Positions 8,293-16,088 of a stretch of DNA of 36,930 bases are shown one piece after another (position 1 is the first letter of the stretch; every line of letters starts with the position of its first letter). The DNA is from an uncultured Lachnospiraceae bacterium. Lineage in GTDB: Bacteria > Bacillota > Clostridia > Lachnospirales > Lachnospiraceae. The DNA is taken from NCBI GenBank assembly GCA_910588815.1, contig CAJUQY010000029.1:1-36930 (forward strand), given 5' to 3'. The notes under the pieces were generated by a model. That model was not told the origin of the DNA and ran no database searches. It was given only the letters and a program-made list of their open reading frames with translations. Both the position numbers and the translations under genes were made by a program.

Positions 8293-9035
8293 AGCTGCAG
8301 ATTAAAAACCTGACAAAGGTGTTTACGTCAAAGGGCAAAGAGATAAAGGCAGTGGATGATGTCAGCTTTGACGTGTATGACAATGAGTTCCTCGTGCTCC
8401 TGGGGCCGGGACAGTGCGGGAAGACGGTTTTGCTGAACATGATCGCCGGCCTGGAGGAACCCACGGAGGGGGAAATTTTTCTGGACGGAGAACCGATCGA
8501 CGGGCATAATCCGAAAATCAGCATGGTTCCCCAGAGATACGGGCTGTTTGATGCGAAGACGGTCATGCAGAACGTGGAGATCGGACCAAAGTGGAGGGGC
8601 GTTTCCAAGGCGGAGAGAAGGAAAAAGGCACAGAAATACATTGACCTCGTCCAGCTCCACGGATTTGAATCCTCCTACCCGTCCCAGCTTTCCGGCGGCA
8701 TGAAGCAGCGGGTCAGCATTGCCAGGGCCTACACGAACGACCCGGAGATTCTGATTATGGACGAGCCCTTCGGGGCCCTTGACGCCCAGACCAGATATGC
8801 CATGGAGGAGGAGGTTGCGAAGATCTGGCAGCAGGACAGACGGACGATTCTTTTTGTAACCAACAATATAGAGGAAGCCTGTTATCTGGGGGACCGCATC
8901 ATCCTGTTCAGCAACCGGCCGGCACAGATCAAGGAGATTTACGTGAATGACATGAAGCGGCCGAGGGACATGATTTCCGAGGAATTCTTGAAACTCCGCA
9001 CGGCGATCTCCGACAACACGGATCTTGCGATCTGA
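8268..9035 (+). CDS. NitT/TauT-type ABC ATPase 1, H-loop histidine replaced
   Basis: A 255-residue nucleotide-binding protein. Walker A is GPGQCGKT (46-53), the Q-loop is MVPQR, the signature is the canonical LSGGMKQR (141-148) and Walker B is ILIMDEP with Asp165 and Glu166. The H-loop, normally VTHD, is VTNN, so Asn199 replaces the switch histidine. Walker A also lacks the usual serine before the Cys-Gly. The start is GTG 8268 or ATG 8274, both inside the end of the permease gene, so translation is coupled. With the next gene it makes a mixed pair; see that entry for how the defects fit together. Confidence 0.9.
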   Translation: MSMDENKVKLQIKNLTKVFTSKGKEIKAVDDVSFDVYDNEFLVLLGPGQCGKTVLLNMIAGLEEPTEGEIFLDGEPIDGHNPKISMVPQRYGLFDAKTVMQNVEIGPKWRGVSKAERRKKAQKYIDLVQLHGFESSYPSQLSGGMKQRVSIARAYTNDPEILIMDEPFGALDAQTRYAMEEEVAKIWQQDRRTILFVTNNIEEACYLGDRIILFSNRPAQIKEIYVNDMKRPRDMISEEFLKLRTAISDNTDLAI

Positions 9036-9055
9036 TCAGAAGGGAGGAGAGGACC

Positions 9056-9835
9056 ATGATGAGCGAAGAATTAAAGAGAGCGGCGGAGACGGACGAGCGG
9101 CCGGTGAAGGTCGAGGTGTCAAACCTGACGAAATATTTTAACACGCTGCACGTGCTGGACAATATTTCCTTCCAGGTGAAAAAGGGGGAATTCGTCTGCG
9201 TGGTCGGGCCGACCGGCTGTGGAAAGACGACGTTTTTAAATCTTTTGACGAAGGTACTGGAGCCCTCCGAGGGAAACCTTAAGATCGACGGGGAGGCGGC
9301 CGATCCCAGAAAACACAGCATTGCGCGGGTTTTCCAGGAGCCGAGCCTGTTCCACTGGCTCACGGTGCGCCAGAATCTGGAGTTTGGTCTGAAGGTGAAA
9401 AAGCTGCCCGGGGAGGTGATCCGCGAGAGGACAGAACGCATCATCCGCCTTTTGGGACTGGAGGACGTGGAAAACTCGTACATGTCGGCCCTCTCGGTGA
9501 GCACGCAGCAGAGGGTTGTCATCGGCAGAGCCTTCGCCATGGAGCCGGATCTGCTTTTGATGGACGAGCCCTACGGGCAGATGGACATCAAGCTGCGCTT
9601 TTATCTGGAGGACGAGGTGCTTCGTCTCTGGAAGGAGATGGGGACGACCGTCGTTTTCGTCACGCACAATATCGAGGAAGCCGTTTATCTGTCGGAGAAA
9701 ATCTTAATCCTGACAAACAAACCGGCCGGAATCAAGGAGGAACTGGTGAACCGGCTTCCCTATCCGAGGGATATCACGAGTCCGGATTTCATCGAGATGC
9801 GCCGTCATGTGACGGACCAGATTAAATGGTGGTAA
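9056..9835 (+). CDS. NitT/TauT-type ABC ATPase 2, degenerate signature
   Basis: A 259-residue nucleotide-binding protein with intact Walker A GPTGCGKT (51-58), Q-loop VFQEP, Walker B LLLMDEP (Asp170, Glu171) and H-loop His204 in VTHN. The signature is LSVSTQQR (146-153), with both glycines of LSGGQ lost. In an ABC dimer each ATP site joins Walker motifs of one chain to the signature of the other. Pairing with ATPase 1 gives one complete site (these Walker motifs with LSGGM) and one site that is doubly defective (Asn199 chain with LSVST). This is the pattern of asymmetric, one-active-site ABC proteins. The next gene begins 17 bases later. Confidence 0.9.
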   Translation: MMSEELKRAAETDERPVKVEVSNLTKYFNTLHVLDNISFQVKKGEFVCVVGPTGCGKTTFLNLLTKVLEPSEGNLKIDGEAADPRKHSIARVFQEPSLFHWLTVRQNLEFGLKVKKLPGEVIRERTERIIRLLGLEDVENSYMSALSVSTQQRVVIGRAFAMEPDLLLMDEPYGQMDIKLRFYLEDEVLRLWKEMGTTVVFVTHNIEEAVYLSEKILILTNKPAGIKEELVNRLPYPRDITSPDFIEMRRHVTDQIKWW

Positions 9836-9852
9836 TCAGGTGAGGTAAAATT

Positions 9853-10749
9853 ATGGGCAATCGAATCGGTCTTCATACCAATTATTTCCGGGGGACCAAA
9901 ATCGAATGGGAGCTGTTTTCCATTGCGGAATTTATCTTGCAGGCGGGCGGGAACGCCATGGAGGTCATGCCGGATCAGCTGTTTAGGCTGAACGGGGACG
10001 AGAGGCGCAGGCTGCGGGAATTTACACAGGAGAGGGATATGGAGCTGATCGTCGGTGCGGGGAAGAATCCGCAGACGGACAGCTCCAGCCCTGACCCGGC
10101 CGTCCGGGAGGCGGGCTACAGGCGGGCCCTGGAGGTGATTGACCTTTTAAAGGAAGTCGGCTGCCGCAAATGGGACGGCCTCGTTCACGCCTGCTGGCCG
10201 GGACGGCCGGAGGGAATCCTGACGGAAGAGCGAAAGGCGGAGTATGTAGAGCGGAGTGTAGCGCAGATGCGGCGGCTCGTCCCTCTACTCGAGGAGGCGG
10301 ACATCGACGTGTATCTGGAGGTGGTAAACCGGTTTGAGCACTTTATTTTCAACACGGCAGAAGAGGGGTGCGATTTTTGTGAGAAGGTCGGAAGCCGGAG
10401 AGTCCGTCTGCTTCTGGACACCTACCATATGAATATCGAGGAACACAGCATCTGCGATGCGATCCGGGAGTGTGCAAGTCGGGGACATCTGGGCCATTTC
10501 CACCTGGGGGAGGCGAACCGCTCCGTGCCGGGAACCGTTCCCACCCATATGGACTGGGAGGCGATTTTCGGGACCCTGCGGGAGATTTCCTATGGGGGCA
10601 CCTGTATTTTGGAGCCGGTCATCAAGAGCGGATGTCCCTTTGCGTCGAATGCGGCCCTGTGGCGGGACCTTTCCGGGGGCGCCGATCTGGAGGAGATGAA
10701 GAATAAGGTGAGGACGGGGTTTGCGTTTATAAAAAGCCGTATCGGATAA
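9853..10749 (+). CDS. ketose 3-epimerase, tagatose/psicose 3-epimerase type
   Basis: A 298-residue TIM-barrel protein of the sugar phosphate isomerase/epimerase (AP endonuclease 2) family. It looks most like D-tagatose/D-psicose 3-epimerases: metal ligands fit Glu156 (EVVNRFEHF), Asp189 (LDTYHMNIEE), His215 (LGHFHLGE) and Glu254 (LEPVI), with the first three at the spacing of the characterised enzymes (33 then 26 residues). These enzymes invert C3 of unphosphorylated ketoses, which matters because the operon has no kinase. A UlaE-like phosphosugar 3-epimerase is the alternative. The gene lies between the transporter and two dehydrogenase/epimerase genes. Confidence 0.8.
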   Translation: MGNRIGLHTNYFRGTKIEWELFSIAEFILQAGGNAMEVMPDQLFRLNGDERRRLREFTQERDMELIVGAGKNPQTDSSSPDPAVREAGYRRALEVIDLLKEVGCRKWDGLVHACWPGRPEGILTEERKAEYVERSVAQMRRLVPLLEEADIDVYLEVVNRFEHFIFNTAEEGCDFCEKVGSRRVRLLLDTYHMNIEEHSICDAIRECASRGHLGHFHLGEANRSVPGTVPTHMDWEAIFGTLREISYGGTCILEPVIKSGCPFASNAALWRDLSGGADLEEMKNKVRTGFAFIKSRIG

Positions 10750-10804
10750 TGGCTCCGAAAGCGGTTTTCCATGCTTACAAACTTACGATACGAGGGAGGA
10801 ACCT

Positions 10805-11821
10805 ATGAAGAAGGTGATATTCACAGCTCCGGGGAGGGCTGAAATCACGGAGACAAAGAGACCTGTTCCGAAGGAGGGGCAGGTCTTGCTCAAGGCAAAG
10901 CGGCTCGGCGTCTGCGGTTCCGACATGCAGGTGTTTAGCGGGAACAACCGGTACATGACCTTTCCGGTCACCCCGTTCCACGAGGGACTTTTGGAGGTTG
11001 CGGAGACAGGGAGCGAGGATTCTGACTTAAGGCCCGGAACCCTGGCCACGGTCTGGCCCTTTATAGACTGCGGCGCATGCAGTTCCTGCAAAAACGGCAG
11101 ACCCAATGCGTGTATGAATTTTACCTGTCTGGGCATACAGGCGGACGGACTGGGGGCCGAATATTATCTGTCGGAGAAAAAATACGTTTATCCGCTGCCT
11201 GACGGGCTGAATCCGGACGAGGCGGTTCTGATTGAACCGCTCTCCATCGGAATACATGCGGCCGGACGGGGGGAGGTTTCCGGGAAACGGGTGCTTGTCG
11301 TCGGGGCGGGCACTATCGGGAACATGACGGCGCAGGCATGTAGAATCTGCGGCGCAGAGAGGGTGGTCGTCTGTGACGTGGCGCGGGAAAAGATCGACCT
11401 TGCGGCGGAGGTCGGGATCGACGGAATCAATAACAGGGACAGGACTTTGCGGGAAGTGGCATTGGAAATGTTTGGGGACTTCCCGGAGGCCGTCATTGAC
11501 TGCGCCGGTTTTGGACCGACGACGGAGCAGATTTTTGAGATTGGAGGAAAGACGACGACCGTCGTGATCGTCGCCAATTCCAGCAAGCCGGTTTCGCTTC
11601 TCATGAGCAGCATCCAGAGAAACGAGCTGGACGTTAAGGGGTGCATCGGGAGCCGCCCGGAGGATTTTCAGGCGGCCGTCCACGCCGTGGCAGCAGGCAA
11701 GCTGAATGCGAAAGGATTTATAACGGCGAGATACGAGGGCCTTTCGCAGGTTCAGGAGATGATGGAGTATACGATTGCAAACCGCAGCAGGAATATGAAG
11801 ACGATACTGGAACTGGCGTAG
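10805..11821 (+). CDS. zinc-dependent medium-chain alcohol/polyol dehydrogenase
   Basis: A 338-residue member of the sorbitol/threonine dehydrogenase group. Catalytic zinc residues fit Cys37 (GVCGSD) and His59-Glu60 (FHE, instead of the usual GHE). The structural zinc cysteines are 89, 92, 95 and 103 (DCGACSSCKNGRPNAC). The Rossmann segment LVVGAGTIGNMTAQACRICG is followed by VVVCDVAREK, whose Asp suggests NAD(H). It would oxidise a sugar alcohol hydroxyl or reduce a ketose or aldehyde. Ribosome site GAGGGAGG. Fifty bases separate it from the aldolase/epimerase gene. Confidence 0.85.
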   Translation: MKKVIFTAPGRAEITETKRPVPKEGQVLLKAKRLGVCGSDMQVFSGNNRYMTFPVTPFHEGLLEVAETGSEDSDLRPGTLATVWPFIDCGACSSCKNGRPNACMNFTCLGIQADGLGAEYYLSEKKYVYPLPDGLNPDEAVLIEPLSIGIHAAGRGEVSGKRVLVVGAGTIGNMTAQACRICGAERVVVCDVAREKIDLAAEVGIDGINNRDRTLREVALEMFGDFPEAVIDCAGFGPTTEQIFEIGGKTTTVVIVANSSKPVSLLMSSIQRNELDVKGCIGSRPEDFQAAVHAVAAGKLNAKGFITARYEGLSQVQEMMEYTIANRSRNMKTILELA

Positions 11822-11871
11822 CCGGGAAGCAGAATATTCTTATAAAAATCTTTGTGGGAAGGGAAACAACC

Positions 11872-12579
11872 ATGGACATCAACGAGTTAAAGAAAAAAGT
11901 GTACGATGCGAATTTAGAGCTTGTGGGGAGGGGGCTTGTGATCTATACCTGGGGGAACGTGTCGGGAATCGACCGGGAAAAGGGATTGATCGCAATCAAA
12001 CCCCGAGGCATTGAATATGACGACCTGGAGTGGCAGGACATCTCGGTCACGGACCTGGACGGGAACGTGGTGGACGACAATCCCTTAAAGCCCTCGGTGG
12101 ACCTGGACTATCATATCGCCATGTACAGGGCGTTTCGGGAAATCGGCGGCATCGCCCATACCCACTCGGTTTATGCGACCGTGTTTTCTCAGGCCGTGAA
12201 GCCAATTCCCTGTTTCGGGACGACCCACGCCGATCATTTTTATGGGGAGATTCCCTGCCTGCCTTATCTGGAGGAGGAGAAGGTAAAGGAAAATTATGAA
12301 TTTCATGCGGGGGTACAGATTACGGAGTATTTTGAGGAACATCAGACAGACCCCAACCACATGCGTGCCGTGCTCTGCGGCGGCCACGGCCCTTTCACCT
12401 GGGGAAAGGATGCTGACGAGGCAGTGGAATTTGCGGTGATTCTGGAGGAGGTGGCAAAAATGGCGTACCGGACGATTTCCCTCGGCGGCTCGTCGCTGCT
12501 CCCCGCCCATATGCTGGACAAGCATTATCTGAGAAAGTATGGGAAGGATTCCTATTTTTACCAGACAAAAAATCAATGA
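11872..12579 (+). CDS. class II aldolase/adducin family, L-ribulose-5-phosphate 4-epimerase-like
   Basis: A 235-residue protein very similar in layout to AraD/UlaF/SgbE. It has WGNVSGIDREKG (27-38), KPRG, zinc histidines His96 and His98 (AHTHS), GTTHADHFYGEIPC with Asp121, and His172 in GGHGPF, plus a C-terminal DKHYLRKYG with His218. Zn-dependent retro-aldol chemistry either epimerises C4 of a pentulose phosphate or cleaves it. The long upstream frame from 11641 lies in the dehydrogenase gene; ATG 11872 with GGGAAGGG upstream is the start. If a true 4-epimerase, it would yield D-xylulose-5-phosphate, a transketolase substrate. A role as aldolase on a sulfo- or phospho-sugar is also possible. 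Confidence 0.85.
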   Translation: MDINELKKKVYDANLELVGRGLVIYTWGNVSGIDREKGLIAIKPRGIEYDDLEWQDISVTDLDGNVVDDNPLKPSVDLDYHIAMYRAFREIGGIAHTHSVYATVFSQAVKPIPCFGTTHADHFYGEIPCLPYLEEEKVKENYEFHAGVQITEYFEEHQTDPNHMRAVLCGGHGPFTWGKDADEAVEFAVILEEVAKMAYRTISLGGSSLLPAHMLDKHYLRKYGKDSYFYQTKNQ

Positions 12580-12596
12580 CGGGAAGAGGTGCGGAT

Positions 12597-13355
12597 ATGA
12601 CAGTGGAGGGAAAAGTAATTTTAATCACCGGCGGGGCGGGCGGCCTCGGCTCCGGAATGGCGAGGCTTCTGGCCAAAAAGGGTGCGGTCGTGTTCGTTCT
12701 GGACCTTCCGGCGGCGAAGGAGGCGGGCGGGAGGCTTGTCTCCGAAATCGAGGCGGAGGGAGGAAAGGCATACTTCGAGCCCATCGACGGAACGAGGGAG
12801 GAGGACTGGAAACGGGTCGTGAAGGAGGTTCTGGAGAAGGAGAGGACCATCGACGTCCTGGTGAACAATGCGGGTATCACGATCCCCAAGGGCATTGAAG
12901 CCATGTCCATGGAGGAGTGGATGAGGATCATGGGGGTGAACGTGGGCGCCGTATTTCTCGGAATCAAGCATGTGCTTCCCCACATGCGGGCGGCGGGCGG
13001 CGGCTCCATCATCAATATTTCCTCTCAGTGCGGGCTGATTGGACACCGCTATACGGCGGAAGCCTACACGGCGTCGAAGGGAGCGGTTACCCTGCTGACA
13101 AAATCCGTTGCCGTGAGATACGGAAAGGACAAGATCCGCTGTAATGCAGTCTGCCCGTCGACGGCGGCGACCGCCCTGGTCATGGAGCGGCTTAAGGATC
13201 CTCAGTTTGCCGAGGAGCGGTACAGCGAGGTTCCGCTGGGACGGCTCTGCAGTGTGGAGGATATCGCTTATGCAGTTCTCTACCTGGCGTCGGAGGAGGC
13301 AGCCTATATCAACGGGGCGGCCCTGCCCGTGGACGGAGGGGCGACGGCGGACTGA
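12597..13355 (+). CDS. short-chain dehydrogenase/reductase
   Basis: A 252-residue classical SDR: cofactor motif TGGAGGLG (11-18), Asp36 after the second strand (NAD preference), NNAG (90-93), catalytic Ser near 142-143, Tyr157 and Lys161 (YTASK), and a C-terminal INGAALPVDGG. ATG 12597 is preferred because GGGAAGAGG is just upstream; an in-frame ATG at 12576 overlaps the previous gene's end. Similar to gluconate/polyol dehydrogenases. In this operon it is a candidate for reducing or oxidising the three- or four-carbon fragment left after transketolase, but nothing in the sequence fixes the substrate. Confidence 0.9.
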   Translation: MTVEGKVILITGGAGGLGSGMARLLAKKGAVVFVLDLPAAKEAGGRLVSEIEAEGGKAYFEPIDGTREEDWKRVVKEVLEKERTIDVLVNNAGITIPKGIEAMSMEEWMRIMGVNVGAVFLGIKHVLPHMRAAGGGSIINISSQCGLIGHRYTAEAYTASKGAVTLLTKSVAVRYGKDKIRCNAVCPSTAATALVMERLKDPQFAEERYSEVPLGRLCSVEDIAYAVLYLASEEAAYINGAALPVDGGATAD

Positions 13356-13374
13356 GGAAAAGAGGAAACGTTCT

Positions 13375-14160
13375 ATGTCTTTCATTTGTTTTTTTGTGGC
13401 TTTTTTGGCCTGTGCTCTTGGAAAAATCTGTGGTATGGGCGGTGGAGTCATCATCAAACCCGTATTGGACGCATCGGGGGTTATGAGTGTGTCTGCCATC
13501 AGTTTTTTATCTGGTTGTACGGTGATCGGAATGTCTTTTTGGTCGGTGGGAAGTTCTGTATTTTGGCGGGAGTCTCAGATTGATTGGAAGCTGTCCTCGC
13601 CCCTTGCGGTGGGAGCCGCATTGGGGGGGATATTGGGCAAGGACTTGTTTAACCAGGTGGCGGCTCTTTTCTCCAGCGCAAATACTGTTGGAGGTATCCA
13701 GGCCATTCTTCTTTTCTTTGCCACTTTAGCCACTTTAATCTATACAGTTAAAAAAGCAGCTATTCCCACTAAACGGCTCTCCTCCCCTCTGGCTTGTATT
13801 GTCATCGGATTGCTCCTGGGGTTGTTTGGAGCTTTTCTGGGGATTGGCGGCGGGCCATTCAATATGGCAGTGCTGTTCTTCTTTTTTTCTATGTCAACAA
13901 AAGTTGCTGCACAAAACAGCTTATATATTATATTAATCAGTCAGATTGCCGGTCTCCTTAAAAACATATTCGCCCGTCAAATACCTCAGTTTTCTCCATT
14001 CCTTCTGGTTGGCATGGTCTTTTTTGGTATATTAGGTTCAGAAATAGGCGGGGTATTAAATCATAAGCTGTCAGACAGCAAGGCTACCTTGTTTTTTGAA
14101 GGGGCCATGATCCTGGTTATGGGAATCAATCTCTATAATATCTGTAAATTTCTGCTCTGA
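13375..14160 (+). CDS. TauE/SafE family membrane exporter
   Basis: A 261-residue protein with about eight hydrophobic segments and the TauE/SafE (DUF81) repeats: GKICGMGGGVIIKPVL near the N-terminus and GLFGAFLGIGGGPFNMAVL in the middle. Members export sulfite, sulfoacetate or other organosulfonates, and TauE-type exporters recur in sulfonate catabolic operons. The start is ATG 13375 with AAGAGGAAA upstream; the longer frame from 13144 runs through the dehydrogenase gene in another frame. Base composition is visibly more A+T-rich, with many TTT and ATT codons, than the enzymes before it, hinting at separate acquisition. Its stop is 156 bases from the regulator gene. Confidence 0.88.
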   Translation: MSFICFFVAFLACALGKICGMGGGVIIKPVLDASGVMSVSAISFLSGCTVIGMSFWSVGSSVFWRESQIDWKLSSPLAVGAALGGILGKDLFNQVAALFSSANTVGGIQAILLFFATLATLIYTVKKAAIPTKRLSSPLACIVIGLLLGLFGAFLGIGGGPFNMAVLFFFFSMSTKVAAQNSLYIILISQIAGLLKNIFARQIPQFSPFLLVGMVFFGILGSEIGGVLNHKLSDSKATLFFEGAMILVMGINLYNICKFLL

Positions 14161-14316
14161 CGAAAGGAAGCGTCAAACGAGTGAAATGCCATAATAAAAT
14201 TGTAACGGGAGTGGTTAAGGAGATAGGATTAAACCTGGAAAAAGGTTCGACTTTTCGGGACAAGTGTAGTAGGATAGAAAGAAATAGTAATCTGTTTGTA
14301 AAGCGGGGAACGGATC

Positions 14317-15492
14317 ATGACATTAAAAGATATTGCCAGGGAGGCGGGAGTCTCTGTTTCTACAGTTTCCAGGGTGTTGAACGACCGTGAGACAAAGGCG
14401 GCCAGCAAGGCGGTCCGTGAACGGATTTGGACGATCATCCGTGACAATGACTATGTTCCGAACAGAAATGCACAGTATCTGCGGAGGGAAATCCCGGCCG
14501 ACGTAAGTCACGGGCCAAAGCAGTATTATGCCTGTGTTTATGCCAGGAGCGCAGACAATAAGGATATGTTTTTTTCCGAGCTGGCAAACGCAATCGAGTA
14601 TGAGGCCTACCGGCACGATTATATTTTAAAATATTCTTTTTATGCGGAGGAGATTGACCGGGACGGCTTCACCGAGGCGGTGCGGTCCAACGAGATCAAG
14701 GGAATTGCGGTTTTGGGAAGATTCAGCGAGGAACGGCTGAAGGCGATCACAGATGCCCAGAAAAACGTGGTGTATGTGGGATTGAATTACAGAAACGGCA
14801 AGCATGACACCGTCTTCTGCGACGGCTATCAGGCCGGGCTGATGGCGATGGACACGCTTTTTGACTACGGGCATTCCCAGATTGTCTATTTCGGGGAGCT
14901 GAGCAGGGAAAATCGGTATGAGAGTTATCTGAGCGCCCTGGAGAAAAGAGAGAGCCGGCTCGGCCACAAATACGTGGTGGATGCGAAACAGACGCTGGAG
15001 GGGGGCTACCGGGCGGTGCAGACGCTCATGGAACGGAAAATCCCCTTTACGGCGATTTTCTGTGCCAATGACGCCACCGCCATGGGCGCGATCAAGGCTT
15101 TGAAGGAGAACCACTACCGGGTTCCGGAGGATGTCTCCGTGATCAGCATTGACGACGTGGAGATGGCAAGATATTTTACGCCGATGCTGACGACGGTCCA
15201 CATCCCCATTGCGGAGCTGGGGAAGCAGACGGCCAAGACACTGATCGATCGGATTGAGCGGGGACATACGCTGCCTGTTAAGCTGGAGCTTCCGGTCTCT
15301 CTCTCCAAGCGGGATAGCTGCGCTCCCTGCAGGCAGAGGGTACAGCGCAGTCGGCCTGCCTCAGAAAAAGGAATACAGGAGAAGTCCCGGGACGCCGGAA
15401 CCGGCCAGACATCCCCGGTACCGAATTCGGGCTGCGGAACTGGGCCATCTGGAGATGGTGGCACAGACCATCAATCTGCTCAACGGCCATGA
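14317..15492 (+). CDS. LacI-family transcriptional regulator with aberrant C-terminus
   Basis: The helix-turn-helix is typical (MTLKDIAREAGVSVSTVSRV, 1-20), with the hinge helix near 45-57 and a periplasmic-binding-protein effector domain to about residue 335 (FCANDATAMGAIKAL, VSVISIDD, TTVHIP, LSKRDSC). From there the frame continues for some 55 residues of Arg/Ser/Pro/Gly-rich sequence not seen in the family, to 391 in total, where about 335-345 is normal. The tail appears to come from read-through into a rearranged stretch. The core is intact, so it may still repress the transketolase operon. The direct repeats at 898-971 are its best candidate sites. Confidence 0.85.
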   Translation: MTLKDIAREAGVSVSTVSRVLNDRETKAASKAVRERIWTIIRDNDYVPNRNAQYLRREIPADVSHGPKQYYACVYARSADNKDMFFSELANAIEYEAYRHDYILKYSFYAEEIDRDGFTEAVRSNEIKGIAVLGRFSEERLKAITDAQKNVVYVGLNYRNGKHDTVFCDGYQAGLMAMDTLFDYGHSQIVYFGELSRENRYESYLSALEKRESRLGHKYVVDAKQTLEGGYRAVQTLMERKIPFTAIFCANDATAMGAIKALKENHYRVPEDVSVISIDDVEMARYFTPMLTTVHIPIAELGKQTAKTLIDRIERGHTLPVKLELPVSLSKRDSCAPCRQRVQRSRPASEKGIQEKSRDAGTGQTSPVPNSGCGTGPSGDGGTDHQSAQRP

Positions 15493-15770
15493 CGTGGACG
15501 CTGGGGCGGTCCCGGCGGGGAGATTCAGACCCACGTGCTGCCGGGACTGGATCCGGGGCTCATCAATGCCTCCGGGTATTCCTGGACGGGGGATTACGTG
15601 ACGGTCACGGGAGGCCTTCAACAAGGTGCAGGACACCGGGTCCAACCGGGACTTCGGGACGACGAAGGCGGCGAAAATGTATTTCAGCATGTCGGAGCGC
15701 CCCCGGCGGACAGCCTCTTCCCTGGCACGAAGGTGACACCCCCCGTCCTTCAGAAAGAGCCGCTGATGGA
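15326..15770 (+). pseudogene. degraded coding sequence, not identified
   Basis: High-G+C DNA without an intact frame. Short protein-like pieces appear in different frames, such as LEMVAQTINLLNGHDVDAG around 15450-15500 and a segment around 15610-15725 that includes TGSNRDFGTTKAAKMYFSMS. They look like a once-coding region broken by frameshifts or a deletion junction. I could not name the ancestral gene. It separates the regulator's normal end from accessory-type genes, so a recombination scar is likely. Confidence 0.35.
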
Positions 15771-15773
15771 TTG

Positions 15774-16088
15774 TTGAAAAAATCTTCCGCAGGGCTCAGG
15801 AAGGCAAGGGATGAGCTTGTGGATGCGGTAAAGCAGCTCGGATTCCCGGAAGAACTGGGAACGGAAATCGCAAAGAATCTTGGCAGCCCGAAGGCCATGG
15901 GCCGGATGACGGGCTATCTCTGCCATGTGAAGCCGAAGAGTGCAGAACTGATCGTGGACGAAATGCTTGCCATCCGCAGCGAGATAGACGCCTGGAAAGA
16001 GAAAAAAGCAAGCGGGGAAGTGAACATCAAATATAACAGGATACTTTATTATGGGGTTGGCGGCGATGAGAAGCAGATGGATGGCTGA
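15774..16088 (+). CDS. small conserved-looking helical protein, possibly N-truncated
   Basis: About 104 residues from a TTG start, rich in Glu, Lys and Ala and probably helical, with the core GFPEELGTEIAKNLGSPKAM and the segment VDEMLAIRSEIDAWKEKK. No catalytic motif is visible. The TTG has a poor ribosome site, and the frame is open upstream through degraded sequence, so the natural N-terminus may have been lost. It overlaps the next gene by up to 38 bases, which suggests the two belong together. I recall similar small proteins on Clostridia mobile elements but cannot name a family. Confidence 0.5.
   Translation: MKKSSAGLRKARDELVDAVKQLGFPEELGTEIAKNLGSPKAMGRMTGYLCHVKPKSAELIVDEMLAIRSEIDAWKEKKASGEVNIKYNRILYYGVGGDEKQMDG

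Noticed and set aside
11641..11871. N-terminal extension of the AraD-like protein to 312 residues
   Set aside because: It lies out of frame within the dehydrogenase gene; ATG 11872 has a ribosome site and matches the family's normal start.
13144..13374. N-terminal extension of the TauE/SafE protein to 338 residues
   Set aside because: Arg-rich shadow of the SDR gene; the membrane protein begins naturally at 13375.
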